Part shown: positions 10,082-17,724 of the stretch, piece by piece
How the letters are laid out: each line of letters begins with the position of its first letter
Position numbering within the stretch: position 1 is the stretch's first letter
NCBI GenBank assembly: GCA_006226685.1
Contig: SBGG01000008.1
Location: 1-57,695 of the forward strand
Length of the DNA: 57,695 nt
From: Sphingomonadales bacterium
Lineage (GTDB): Bacteria > Pseudomonadota > Alphaproteobacteria > Sphingomonadales > Sphingomonadaceae
Reading direction: 5' to 3'
Translations under genes and position numbers: made by a program
The notes under the pieces: generated by a model
Database searches by the model: none
Seen by the model: the letters and a program-made list of their open reading frames with translations, nothing else
What the model was told of the DNA's origin: nothing

Positions 10082-10327
10082 TCAGGCAGCGGAGGCGCGG
10101 CCTCGCACGATATGCTTTCTGCCGGTCGATAGCGTTCCGGTCGGACGAAGTCTGCGGGCCGGGCTATAGGGCTGTGCCGTCATTCGCCGGATGCTGGCTG
10201 CGGGCACATGTTCCAGCCGCAGCGCGGCCAAGGCCTTATGCCTATAGGTTAGCATCATTCCGGCGATCGTACCTAGCGCCATGACGAGGGCGAGGAAGAA
10301 GAGAAATCCGATCAGTATCGCAACCAT
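10082..10327 (-). CDS. Small single-span membrane protein behind a LexA box
   Basis: I do not recognise a family. 81 residues: one hydrophobic segment at residues 2-26 right at the N-terminus, then a strongly basic cytoplasm-type tail (many R, Q and P, no cysteine). The ATG at 10327 has AGAAAGG 9 nt upstream; the longer reading starts with TTG and lacks a ribosome site. It converges on pssA and is divergent from rpsB. A perfect alphaproteobacterial LexA operator sits 88-102 nt upstream. Known SOS-induced division blockers (SidA of Caulobacter, YneA of Bacillus) are also small single-span proteins, so a checkpoint role is a reasonable guess but unproven. It could be a chance ORF, though start, ribosome site and hydrophobic pattern argue against that. 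Confidence 0.6.
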   Translation of the reverse strand: MVAILIGFLFFLALVMALGTIAGMMLTYRHKALAALRLEHVPAASIRRMTAQPYSPARRLRPTGTLSTGRKHIVRGRASAA

Positions 10328-10414
10328 CTCAATCAGCCTTTCTATATCCACCCGCCGTGCCGCTGCTTGCAACAACGGCCAATTTGGCGGTAATATCTCT
10401 TACCAGCATTGTTT

Positions 10415-10429
10415 GTTCACCTTATGTTC
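10415..10429. promoter_or_regulatory. LexA (SOS) box, GTTC-N7-GTTC
   Basis: GTTC (10415-10418), seven bases, GTTC (10426-10429) exactly fits the alphaproteobacterial LexA operator. A third GTTC follows at 10435, spaced 5 nt. It is 88 nt ahead of the small membrane-protein gene on the minus strand and 155 nt ahead of rpsB on the plus strand. The minus-strand gene is the likelier target, because rpsB would not be expected to be SOS-repressed. Confidence 0.65.
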
Positions 10430-10584
10430 TCATTGTTCCGGCTTGTCAACAGGCTGTTGGGGCTTGCCATTCGTCTGATGAGCCGTTAAGCGCCCGTGCC
10501 ATTCCACATGGGATTCGCACATACCGGTGCCGGGCCTGTTCCTGGTCACGGAATCCCAGAGGTTAAACCGGAAGGAGAAAGACT

Positions 10585-11346
10585 ATGGCGGCACCTGTCG
10601 TCACTATGCAGCAATTGATCGAAGCCGGCGCGCATTTTGGGCACCAGACCCATCGCTGGAACCCGCGCATGAAGCCCTATATCTTCGGCGACCGGAACGG
10701 CATCCACATTCTCGACCTCAGCCAGACGGTGCCGCTGTTCGCCCGCGCGCTTGAGTTCGTTTCCGCGACCGTGGGTGCAGGCGGCAAGGTGCTGTTCGTC
10801 GGTACCAAGCGTCAGGCGCAGGGCGCAATTGCCGACGCCGCGCGCAAGTCGGGCCAGCATTTCGTCAACCATCGTTGGCTGGGCGGTATGCTCACCAACT
10901 GGAAGACCATTTCGCAGTCGATCAAGCGTCTGAAGACACTCGAAGAGCGTCTGTCGGGCGATACGCACGGCCTTACCAAGAAGGAAGTGCTGCAGATGAC
11001 CCGCGAGCGCGACAAGCTGGAGCTGTCGCTGGGCGGTATCCGCGACATGGGCGGTATCCCCGACGTGATGTTCGTGATCGACGCCAATAAGGAAGAGCTG
11101 GCGATCAAGGAAGCCAACACCCTTGGCATTCCGGTCGTTGCGATCCTTGATTCCAACGTCGATCCGAGCGGGATTGCTTTCCCGGTTCCGGCCAATGACG
11201 ATGCCAGCCGCGCTATCCGCCTGTATTGCGAGGCGATTGCCACCGCCGCGACCAAGGGCAATCGTGGTGCGCAGGAAGCCGCTGGGATCGATCTGGGCGC
11301 GCTCGACGAGCCGCCGGCCGAAGAAAGCGTTGCCGCTGAGGCCTGA
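10585..11346 (+). CDS. rpsB: 30S ribosomal protein S2
   Basis: Primary component of the 30S subunit, joining late near the platform/head junction and needed for S1 binding. 253 residues. The S2 signature near the N-terminus is clear ([17 protein letters not shown]) and the second signature [19 protein letters not shown] lies around residues 155-173. The C-terminal tail is acidic and alanine-rich ([17 protein letters not shown]). AAGGAGAAAG lies just before the ATG. It heads the conserved rpsB-tsf-pyrH-frr run; about 108 nt with two hairpins separate it from tsf. Confidence 0.98.
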   Translation: MAAPVVTMQQLIEAGAHFGHQTHRWNPRMKPYIFGDRNGIHILDLSQTVPLFARALEFVSATVGAGGKVLFVGTKRQAQGAIADAARKSGQHFVNHRWLGGMLTNWKTISQSIKRLKTLEERLSGDTHGLTKKEVLQMTRERDKLELSLGGIRDMGGIPDVMFVIDANKEELAIKEANTLGIPVVAILDSNVDPSGIAFPVPANDDASRAIRLYCEAIATAATKGNRGAQEAAGIDLGALDEPPAEESVAAEA

Positions 11347-11355
11347 TCCATCGGC

Positions 11356-11415
11356 TTCGCGTTTCGCGAAACTGAAATGCTGACGGGGTAGGGCGCGCCG
11401 GATGCGGATGCGCCC
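11356..11415 (+). other. Two hairpins between rpsB and tsf
   Basis: TTCGCG-TTT-CGCGAA (11356-11370) is a tight perfect hairpin. GGGCGC (11391-11396) pairs with GCGCCC (11410-11415). Neither has a good U-tract. They may trim or attenuate the transcript between rpsB and tsf, or stabilise the rpsB 3' end; this is inference. Confidence 0.4.
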
Positions 11416-11454
11416 GCCTGTTTATGTAAACCTATCGAAGCGAAGGAATCGAAA

Positions 11455-12381
11455 ATGGCACAGATTACCGCCGCCGTTGTCAAGGAACTGCGCGAGCGCT
11501 CGGGCGCCGGCATGATGGACTGCAAGAAGGCGCTGGCCGAAACCGATGGCGATCTGGAAGCGGCGGTCGATTGGCTGCGCGCCAAGGGCCTTGCTGCCGC
11601 ACAGAAGAAGTCGAGCCGTACCGCGGCCGAAGGGCTGGTCGGCGTTGCGGTCGACGGCACCAAGGGTGTCGCGGTTGAGGTCAACAGCGAAACCGACTTC
11701 GTTGCCAAGAACGAACAGTTCCAGGATTTCGTCCGCAATGTGACGGCCGTCGCCCTGTCGACCGCTGCCAGCGACGTGGAAGCCCTGTCCGCTGCCGATT
11801 ATCCGGGCGGTGGCACTGTCAACGACAAGCTGGTCGCCAATGTCGCCACCATCGGCGAGAATCAGACGCTGCGTCGTATCGCCAGTGTGGCGGTCGAGAA
11901 GGGTGTCGTTGTGGATTATGTTCACAATGCTGCCGCGCCGGGTCTGGGCAAGATCGGTGTGCTGGTCGCGCTGGAAGGCGATGCTCCGGTTGACGTGCTG
12001 ACTCCGCTGGGCAAGCAGATTGCGATGCACATCGCCGCCGCTTTCCCGCTGGCTCTGTCGGCTGACGAGATCGACCCCGAAATGCTGGAGCGTGAGCGTT
12101 CGATCGCGGCGGAAAAGGCTGCTGAAAGCGGTAAGCCTGCTGAGATCATCGCCAAGATGGTCGATGGCGCGGTGGCGAAGTTCGCCAAGGAAAATGCCCT
12201 GCTTTCGCAGCTTTTCGTGATCGACAACAAGACACCGATCGCCGATGTCGTCGCCAAGGCGGCGAAGGATGCGGGCGCTTCGATCACGCTCAAGGGCTAT
12301 GTCCGGTTCCAGCTCGGTGAAGGCATCGAGAAGGTAGAGACGGACTTCGCGGCCGAAGTCGCCGCCGCCGCAGGCGTCTGA
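11455..12381 (+). CDS. tsf: Translation elongation factor Ts
   Basis: Nucleotide exchange factor for EF-Tu. 308 residues, the standard length. The N-terminal UBA-like domain with the signature [16 protein letters not shown] (residues 12-27) and the core signature [13 protein letters not shown] (residues 63-75, TDFV contacts the EF-Tu nucleotide site) are both intact. GAAGGAATCGAAA precedes the ATG. It is the second gene in the rpsB cluster. Confidence 0.98.
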   Translation: MAQITAAVVKELRERSGAGMMDCKKALAETDGDLEAAVDWLRAKGLAAAQKKSSRTAAEGLVGVAVDGTKGVAVEVNSETDFVAKNEQFQDFVRNVTAVALSTAASDVEALSAADYPGGGTVNDKLVANVATIGENQTLRRIASVAVEKGVVVDYVHNAAAPGLGKIGVLVALEGDAPVDVLTPLGKQIAMHIAAAFPLALSADEIDPEMLERERSIAAEKAAESGKPAEIIAKMVDGAVAKFAKENALLSQLFVIDNKTPIADVVAKAAKDAGASITLKGYVRFQLGEGIEKVETDFAAEVAAAAGV

Positions 12382-12425
12382 ATTGTAATTAATTCTGCCG
12401 GGCGTTGCTGAACGCTTGGCACAGT

Positions 12426-12451
12426 GGCGCGTGCCGATTAAGGTGCGCGCC
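12426..12451 (+). terminator. Stable hairpin between tsf and pyrH
   Basis: GGCGCGTGCC (12426-12435) pairs with GGTGCGCGCC (12442-12451) over ten positions including two G-U pairs, with a 6-nt loop, followed by ATTTCC. A smaller GCGTT-GCTG-AACGC hairpin lies just before it. The position fits a partial terminator or attenuator. Its presence supports starting pyrH downstream at 12482. Confidence 0.45.
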
Positions 12452-12481
12452 ATTTCCATGACCGGACCGGAACCAGCTTTT

Positions 12482-13216
12482 ATGTCACGCCCTCAGCCCA
12501 AGCGCATTCTCCTCAAACTTTCGGGCGAGGTGTTGATGGGGGAAGGGGCGTTCGGTATCGATCCGTCGACCGTCGACCGTATCGCCGGAGAGGTTGCCGC
12601 AGCGAAGGATGCAGGGTTCGAAATCTGCATGGTCGTGGGCGGCGGCAATATATTTCGCGGGCTTGCAGCGGCGGCCAAGGGCTTCGATCGTACCAGTGCC
12701 GATTATATGGGTATGCTAGCGACGGTGATGAATGCGCTTGCGGTGCAGAATGCGCTGGAACGCATGGGGCACCCCACCCGGGTCCAATCCGCCATTCCGA
12801 TGGAAACCGTGTGCGAGCCCTATATCCGTCGTCGCGCCGTGCGCCATATGGAAAAGGGCCGGATCGTCATTTTCGCCGCCGGAACCGGCAATCCCTTCTT
12901 CACCACCGATACCGCCGCCGCGCTGCGTGCCGCCGAAATGGGGTGCGATGCGTTGTACAAGGGCACCAGCGTGGATGGCGTTTATGACGCCGACCCGAAG
13001 CAGGTCGCCACGGCGAAGCGCTATGATACGGTATCGTTCGATCGCGTTCTCAACGACAATCTGAAGGTGATGGATGCCAGTGCCGTTGCGCTGTGCCGGG
13101 AAAACGCCATTCCGATCATCGTCTTCAATATCAGGGAAACGGGCAATCTGACGCGGGTGCTGAACGGGCAGGGTGTTGCGACCACCGTCGGCCTTCCCGG
13201 GCGCGATGCCGCCTGA
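12482..13216 (+). CDS. pyrH: Uridylate kinase (UMP kinase)
   Basis: Phosphorylates UMP to UDP; the bacterial hexameric enzyme of the amino-acid-kinase fold. From [16 protein letters not shown] at 12482 it has 244 residues, as expected. Visible are KLSGEVLMG (phosphate-binding lysine), [10 protein letters not shown], the [14 protein letters not shown] block and the [16 protein letters not shown] substrate region. The frame is open back to 12416, but that stretch contains a stable hairpin and no family residues; an ATG at 12458 is the main alternative start. It lies between tsf and frr as in most bacteria. Confidence 0.96.
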   Translation: MSRPQPKRILLKLSGEVLMGEGAFGIDPSTVDRIAGEVAAAKDAGFEICMVVGGGNIFRGLAAAAKGFDRTSADYMGMLATVMNALAVQNALERMGHPTRVQSAIPMETVCEPYIRRRAVRHMEKGRIVIFAAGTGNPFFTTDTAAALRAAEMGCDALYKGTSVDGVYDADPKQVATAKRYDTVSFDRVLNDNLKVMDASAVALCRENAIPIIVFNIRETGNLTRVLNGQGVATTVGLPGRDAA

Positions 13217-13242
13217 CCCCCATCTGGCATAAGGAGAAAGAC

Positions 13243-13800
13243 ATGGCCCAGTTCGACAAGGCAGATCTGGAACGGCGCATGAAGGGCGCGGTGGAATCGC
13301 TGAAAGGGGATCTTACCGGTCTGCGTACCGGGCGGGCGAATGTGGCGCTGCTCGATCCGGTGACGGTCGAGGTTTATGGCGCCCATATGCCGCTCAATCA
13401 GGTCGCGACCGTTTCCGCGCCCGAGCCGCGCATGCTCTCTGTCCAGGTCTGGGACCGCAGCAATGTCACGCCGGTGGAAAAGGCGATCCGTTCGGCGGGC
13501 CTCGGTCTGAACCCGATTTCCGATGGTCAGACGCTGCGCCTGCCGATCCCCGACCTCACCCAGGAGCGCCGCAAGGAACTCGCAAAGCTGGCCGGGCAAT
13601 ATGCCGAAAAGGCGCGGGTTGCCGCCCGTAACGTCCGCCGTGATGGCATGGACAGCCTCAAGACGGATGAGAAGAAGGGCGAGATCAGCGAAGATGAACG
13701 CAAGCGCTTCGAAAATGAGGTGCAGAAGCTTACCGATGGTATTATCGCCGAAATCGATGCCGCGCTTGCTCATAAGGAAAAAGAAATCCTTGGCCAGTAA
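13243..13800 (+). CDS. frr: Ribosome recycling factor
   Basis: Splits post-termination ribosomes together with EF-G. 185 residues, a three-helix-bundle/beta-sandwich protein. Conserved patterns include the LRTGRAN loop near residues 27-33, [24 protein letters not shown] and [23 protein letters not shown] stands directly before the ATG at 13243, settling the start over a longer open frame from 13093. It is 26 nt after pyrH. Confidence 0.98.
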   Translation: MAQFDKADLERRMKGAVESLKGDLTGLRTGRANVALLDPVTVEVYGAHMPLNQVATVSAPEPRMLSVQVWDRSNVTPVEKAIRSAGLGLNPISDGQTLRLPIPDLTQERRKELAKLAGQYAEKARVAARNVRRDGMDSLKTDEKKGEISEDERKRFENEVQKLTDGIIAEIDAALAHKEKEILGQ

Positions 13801-13833
13801 TTGCCTGTTTTCCAACCAGATAGGACGCTGAGC

Positions 13834-14577
13834 ATGGCCAGCAATGCTGTAACGCCTCGTCTCGCATCGGATCGTTCCGGTCAGGCCGCGCGGCATGTCG
13901 CCATTATCATGGATGGAAATGGCCGCTGGGCAAAGAAGCGTATGTTACCGCGGGTCGCCGGGCATAAGGCGGGCGTCGATGCGGTGCGCCGTACCGCGCG
14001 CGCCGCGTGGGACATGGGTATCGAATGCCTGACGCTTTATGCCTTTTCCTCGGAAAACTGGAAAAGGCCGGAACAGGAAATCATCGACCTGACGGGCCTG
14101 CTCAAACATTTTATCCGGTCCGATCTCGATGAATTTCATGCCAATGGCGTGCGTTTGCGGATCATTGGCGATTATCACGCCTTTGAACCCGGTGCGGTGC
14201 GGATGATCGATGAGGCGCTGGCCCGGACCAGCGCCAACCGGAAATCGACATTGGTGATCGCGCTCAACTATGGCGCGCAGGATGAACTGGCCCGGGCTGC
14301 CCGTATTCTGGCCCAGCAGGCGGTGAGAGGGGAAATCGATCCCGCGACGATCGCGCCCGGCCATATTTCCGCACTGCTCGACACGACGGGTCTGCCTCCG
14401 CTCGATCTTTTGATCCGTACTTCGGGAGAGCAGCGTCTGTCCAATTTTCTGCTCTGGCAGGCGGCTTATGCGGAGCTGTATTTTACCGACACGCTCTGGC
14501 CCGATTTCGACGAACGGTCACTGGCCGAGGCGCTGGACGATTTCCGCGCGCGGGAGCGCCGTTTCGGCGGATTGTGA
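13834..14577 (+). CDS. uppS: Di-trans,poly-cis undecaprenyl diphosphate synthase
   Basis: Condenses isopentenyl units onto farnesyl diphosphate to make the C55 lipid carrier for peptidoglycan and polysaccharide export. 247 residues from the ATG at 13834, which has AGGA 8 nt upstream. The catalytic block [16 protein letters not shown], the [10 protein letters not shown] motif and the C-terminal [15 protein letters not shown] and [12 protein letters not shown] blocks are complete. Its TGA overlaps the cdsA ATG, so the lipid-synthesis genes are coupled. Confidence 0.97.
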   Translation: MASNAVTPRLASDRSGQAARHVAIIMDGNGRWAKKRMLPRVAGHKAGVDAVRRTARAAWDMGIECLTLYAFSSENWKRPEQEIIDLTGLLKHFIRSDLDEFHANGVRLRIIGDYHAFEPGAVRMIDEALARTSANRKSTLVIALNYGAQDELARAARILAQQAVRGEIDPATIAPGHISALLDTTGLPPLDLLIRTSGEQRLSNFLLWQAAYAELYFTDTLWPDFDERSLAEALDDFRARERRFGGL

Positions 14578-15311
14578 TGAGGGCGGGCGGAACGGAAGGA
14601 AAAAGCCGGGCGAAATCCGATCTGGGCGTGCGGTTGGTTTCCGCGATCGTCATGGTTGCTATTGCCGGGACTGCCCTCGCCATGGGCGGGTGGCCGCTGG
14701 AAATCTTCGTCTTTCTGGTAGGGGGCGGGCTGATCATCGAAATGGTGGGGCTGGTCCGACGGTTTGACATGGATAGTGCCGGGAAAGCCCTGTGGGTCGC
14801 GGGCGGTCTGGTCTATATCTGCGCGGCCTGTGCCAGTTTGCTGGCAATGCCGGGAACGGTGCGCTGGCTCATCATTTTGATGGTGATCGCGACCGATACC
14901 GGCGCCTATTTCGCCGGGAGACGCTTTGGCGGCCGCAAGATAGCGCCCGCGATCAGCCCGTCCAAAACATGGGCCGGACTTTATGGCGGCATGACCGGCG
15001 CGACGCTGGTGATGGTCGGCGCCCTTTTCCTGATCCTGAATGCGCTTGCCGCATGGGGCGCGGACGGACGCTCGGCGCTTGACCTGATGATGGAGCGTCC
15101 GGTCGTTATTGTCGTGGTGATCGGTATCGGTTGTGCCGTCGCGGTGCTGGCACAGGCGGGGGATTTCCTCGAAAGCTGGATGAAAAGGCGGGCAGGGGTG
15201 AAAGACAGCGGCAAGCTTATCCCCGGCCATGGCGGTTTGTTCGACCGGGTCGATGGCCTGTTACCCGTGGCCATCGCGACCGGATTGATGTTGTGGGCGA
15301 CAGCCGCATGA
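14577..15311 (+). CDS. cdsA: Phosphatidate cytidylyltransferase
   Basis: Polytopic membrane enzyme that makes CDP-diacylglycerol, the precursor used by PssA in this same window. 244 residues with about six hydrophobic segments. The signature is complete near the C-terminus: SWMKRRAGVKDSGKLIPGHGG followed by LFDRVD. SPSKTWAGLYGG is the other conserved block. The start shares the final A of the uppS stop (ATGA). A GTG one codon earlier is the alternative. Confidence 0.95.
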   Translation: MRAGGTEGKSRAKSDLGVRLVSAIVMVAIAGTALAMGGWPLEIFVFLVGGGLIIEMVGLVRRFDMDSAGKALWVAGGLVYICAACASLLAMPGTVRWLIILMVIATDTGAYFAGRRFGGRKIAPAISPSKTWAGLYGGMTGATLVMVGALFLILNALAAWGADGRSALDLMMERPVVIVVVIGIGCAVAVLAQAGDFLESWMKRRAGVKDSGKLIPGHGGLFDRVDGLLPVAIATGLMLWATAA

Positions 15312-16474
15312 CGGCGGTGCGCAGTATTTCGGTCTTCGGTGCGACGGGATCGGTCGGCGCTTCCACGCTGGATCTGATTGCCCGTTCCCCCGATTCCTAT
15401 CGCGTACTGGCATTGACGGCGAACAGCGATCCTGTCGGGCTGGCTCGGTGTGCTATTGAGCATCGGGCGCAACTCGCGGTGATCGCCGATGAAAAGCATT
15501 ATGCGGCGTTGCGCGATGCGTTGAATGGAACCGGGATTGAGGCTGCGGCGGGCGCGGGGGCTCTGATCGATGCGGCGCGTCTGGGCGCCGACTGGACGAT
15601 GGCTGCGATCGTGGGCTGTGCCGGTCTGGAACCTACTCTCGCGGCGCTGGAAAGCGGCGGCACAGTCGCCCTTGCCAACAAGGAATCGCTGGTATCCGCC
15701 GGTCAGCTGATGATGGAGGCTGCTCGCCTCTCCGGGGCGACCCTGCTTCCGGTGGACAGTGAGCATAACGCCATTTTTCAATGTCTCGCGGGCAGCAAAA
15801 TAGCAGATGTCCGTCGTATCATCCTGACCGCCAGCGGCGGCCCGTTCCGCGAGCGGAGCCTTGCGGCCATGGCGGCGGTTACGCCTGAGGAAGCGGTGCG
15901 CCACCCCAATTGGTCGATGGGCGCGAAAATCAGCATCGACAGCGCGACGATGATGAACAAGGGGCTGGAGCTTATTGAGGCAGGGCACCTTTTTCCGGTC
16001 GGGTTGAATCGCATAGAAATCACCGTGCATCCGCAGTCGGTCATCCATTCGATGGTGGAATATCGTGACCGCTCGACCATCGCCCAGCTTGGGTCCCCGG
16101 ATATGCGCCTGCCGATCGCCCATGCTCTTGCCTGGCCGGAACGGATGGATAGCCCCTGCGAGCCGCTTGATTTTACGACGGTTGGCCGGCTCGATTTCGA
16201 GGCGCCGGACGAAGAACGGTTCCCCGCGCTGCGCCTCGCGCGGCAGGCCGGGGAAGCCGGCGGTGCCTTTCCGGCCGTCCTTAATGCGGCCAATGAGGTG
16301 GCGGTCGCCGCATTTCTCGACCGGCGGATCGGTTTTCTCGACATCAGCGCCATTGTTGAGCGCGTCCTGTCAGGCTATAGCGGCAACAAACCGGCAAAGA
16401 TTGCCGAGGTGCTCGATGCCGACCGCCATGCGCGAGAGGCCGCGCAGCGCCTGACGGAAAGTGTGAAGGCCTGA
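15308..16474 (+). CDS. dxr: 1-deoxy-D-xylulose 5-phosphate reductoisomerase
   Basis: First committed step of the MEP isoprenoid pathway, NADPH- and metal-dependent; its product feeds UppS two genes upstream. 388 residues. The NADPH-binding FGATGSVGAST (residues 9-19), the ANKESLV block, the PVDSEHNAIFQ metal site and SIDSATMMNKGLELIEA are all visible. The ATG lies inside the cdsA stop region (ATGA overlap) and the stop overlaps the rseP start. Confidence 0.97.
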   Translation: MTAVRSISVFGATGSVGASTLDLIARSPDSYRVLALTANSDPVGLARCAIEHRAQLAVIADEKHYAALRDALNGTGIEAAAGAGALIDAARLGADWTMAAIVGCAGLEPTLAALESGGTVALANKESLVSAGQLMMEAARLSGATLLPVDSEHNAIFQCLAGSKIADVRRIILTASGGPFRERSLAAMAAVTPEEAVRHPNWSMGAKISIDSATMMNKGLELIEAGHLFPVGLNRIEITVHPQSVIHSMVEYRDRSTIAQLGSPDMRLPIAHALAWPERMDSPCEPLDFTTVGRLDFEAPDEERFPALRLARQAGEAGGAFPAVLNAANEVAVAAFLDRRIGFLDISAIVERVLSGYSGNKPAKIAEVLDADRHAREAAQRLTESVKA

Positions 16475-17604
16475 TGAATTTTCCCAGCGTTCTGATGACG
16501 ATAGTGGCGTTTATTGCGGTCATCGGGCCGTTGGTTTTCATCCATGAGATGGGGCATTATCTCGTCGCCCGCTGGTGCGGGGTGAAGGCGGAAACCTTTT
16601 CCATCGGTTTTGGACCGGAGCTGCTGGGCTGGGTTGACCGGCGCGGTACGCGCTGGCGGGTCGCGGTGCTGCCGCTTGGCGGCTATGTCCGGTTCAAGGG
16701 CGATATGAACGCAGCGAGTCAGAGCGACCCTGCCTGGCTCTCTCTTCCGGCGGCGGAACGCATGGGCAGTTTTCCGGCGGCTCGCCTCTGGCAACGTGCG
16801 GCGATCGTCGGGGCAGGGCCTTTCGTCAATCTGGTGTTCGCGGTCCTGTTGCTCGGCAGCCTCGCCATGGTGCGGGGCGAGGCGGTCAGCGATCCCGTGG
16901 TCGGGCGTGTTGCGGAAGGCAGCGCGGCCGAGGCGGCGGGCCTGAAAGCGGGCGATCGCATCGTCAGTATCATGGGGCGGGAGATTGACGGTTTTCAGGA
17001 TATAGCCGCCGTTGTCAGCCTGCGTCCCAATGAATTGCTGCCCTATGTGATTGAGAGAGACGGGGTCCGGATAGAAAAGTCGATCGCGGCGGGAACGCGG
17101 ATCGAGGAAGACCGGTTCGGCAATGTCTATCGCGTCGGGCAGCTCGGCGTGGCCTCCGGAGAGATCCGTCTGCGCCCGGTGAACTTACTGGAGGCTCCGG
17201 CCGTCGGGTTCCGGCAGGCGGTATCGATTACCCGCACGGCCTTTGACGGCATCGGTCAGATCATCACCGGTCGTCGCCCTGTGAGCGAACTGGGTGGACC
17301 GCTCAAGATCGCCGATATATCTGGGCAGGCGGCGGCGATGGGCGTTGCCAGCTTCTTCTTTTTGATGGCGCTGATCTCGATTAACTTGGGGTTCATCAAC
17401 CTCTTGCCAATCCCCATGCTGGATGGAGGTCATTTGCTTTTTTACGCGATCGAAGCGGTGCAGCGGCGCCCGGTCAGCCCGGCGGTGCAGGAATGGGCCT
17501 ATAAGTCCGGCCTTGCGCTGTTGCTGACGGTCATGGTGTTGGTGACATTCAATGACCTGGGTTCCTTCGGTTTGTGGCGTAGCCTGTCCGGCTTGATCGG
17601 CTGA
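16474..17604 (+). CDS. rseP: Site-2 zinc metalloprotease RseP
   Basis: Intramembrane protease that cleaves anti-sigma factors and signal-peptide remnants. 376 residues. The zinc motif H24-E-M-G-H28 lies in the first membrane segment and the third-ligand motif NLLPIPMLDGGH near residue 310, with one PDZ domain between (VSDPVVGRVAEGSAAEAAGLKAGDR region). The start overlaps the dxr stop by one base (TGATG). Location just before bamA links it to envelope homeostasis. GC-rich proteobacteria commonly have this dxr-rseP-bamA order. Confidence 0.95.
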   Translation: MNFPSVLMTIVAFIAVIGPLVFIHEMGHYLVARWCGVKAETFSIGFGPELLGWVDRRGTRWRVAVLPLGGYVRFKGDMNAASQSDPAWLSLPAAERMGSFPAARLWQRAAIVGAGPFVNLVFAVLLLGSLAMVRGEAVSDPVVGRVAEGSAAEAAGLKAGDRIVSIMGREIDGFQDIAAVVSLRPNELLPYVIERDGVRIEKSIAAGTRIEEDRFGNVYRVGQLGVASGEIRLRPVNLLEAPAVGFRQAVSITRTAFDGIGQIITGRRPVSELGGPLKIADISGQAAAMGVASFFFLMALISINLGFINLLPIPMLDGGHLLFYAIEAVQRRPVSPAVQEWAYKSGLALLLTVMVLVTFNDLGSFGLWRSLSGLIG

Positions 17605-17724
17605 GCGGTCTGAGGCAGGAGGCTTTCGCATTTTCGCGATAATGGATAGCAGGATCGGCGCTCTCGCGAAGAATCGCCGATATCGATCAGAATGGCAGGG
17701 GTGACTGTGACGAAAAGGACTGAA

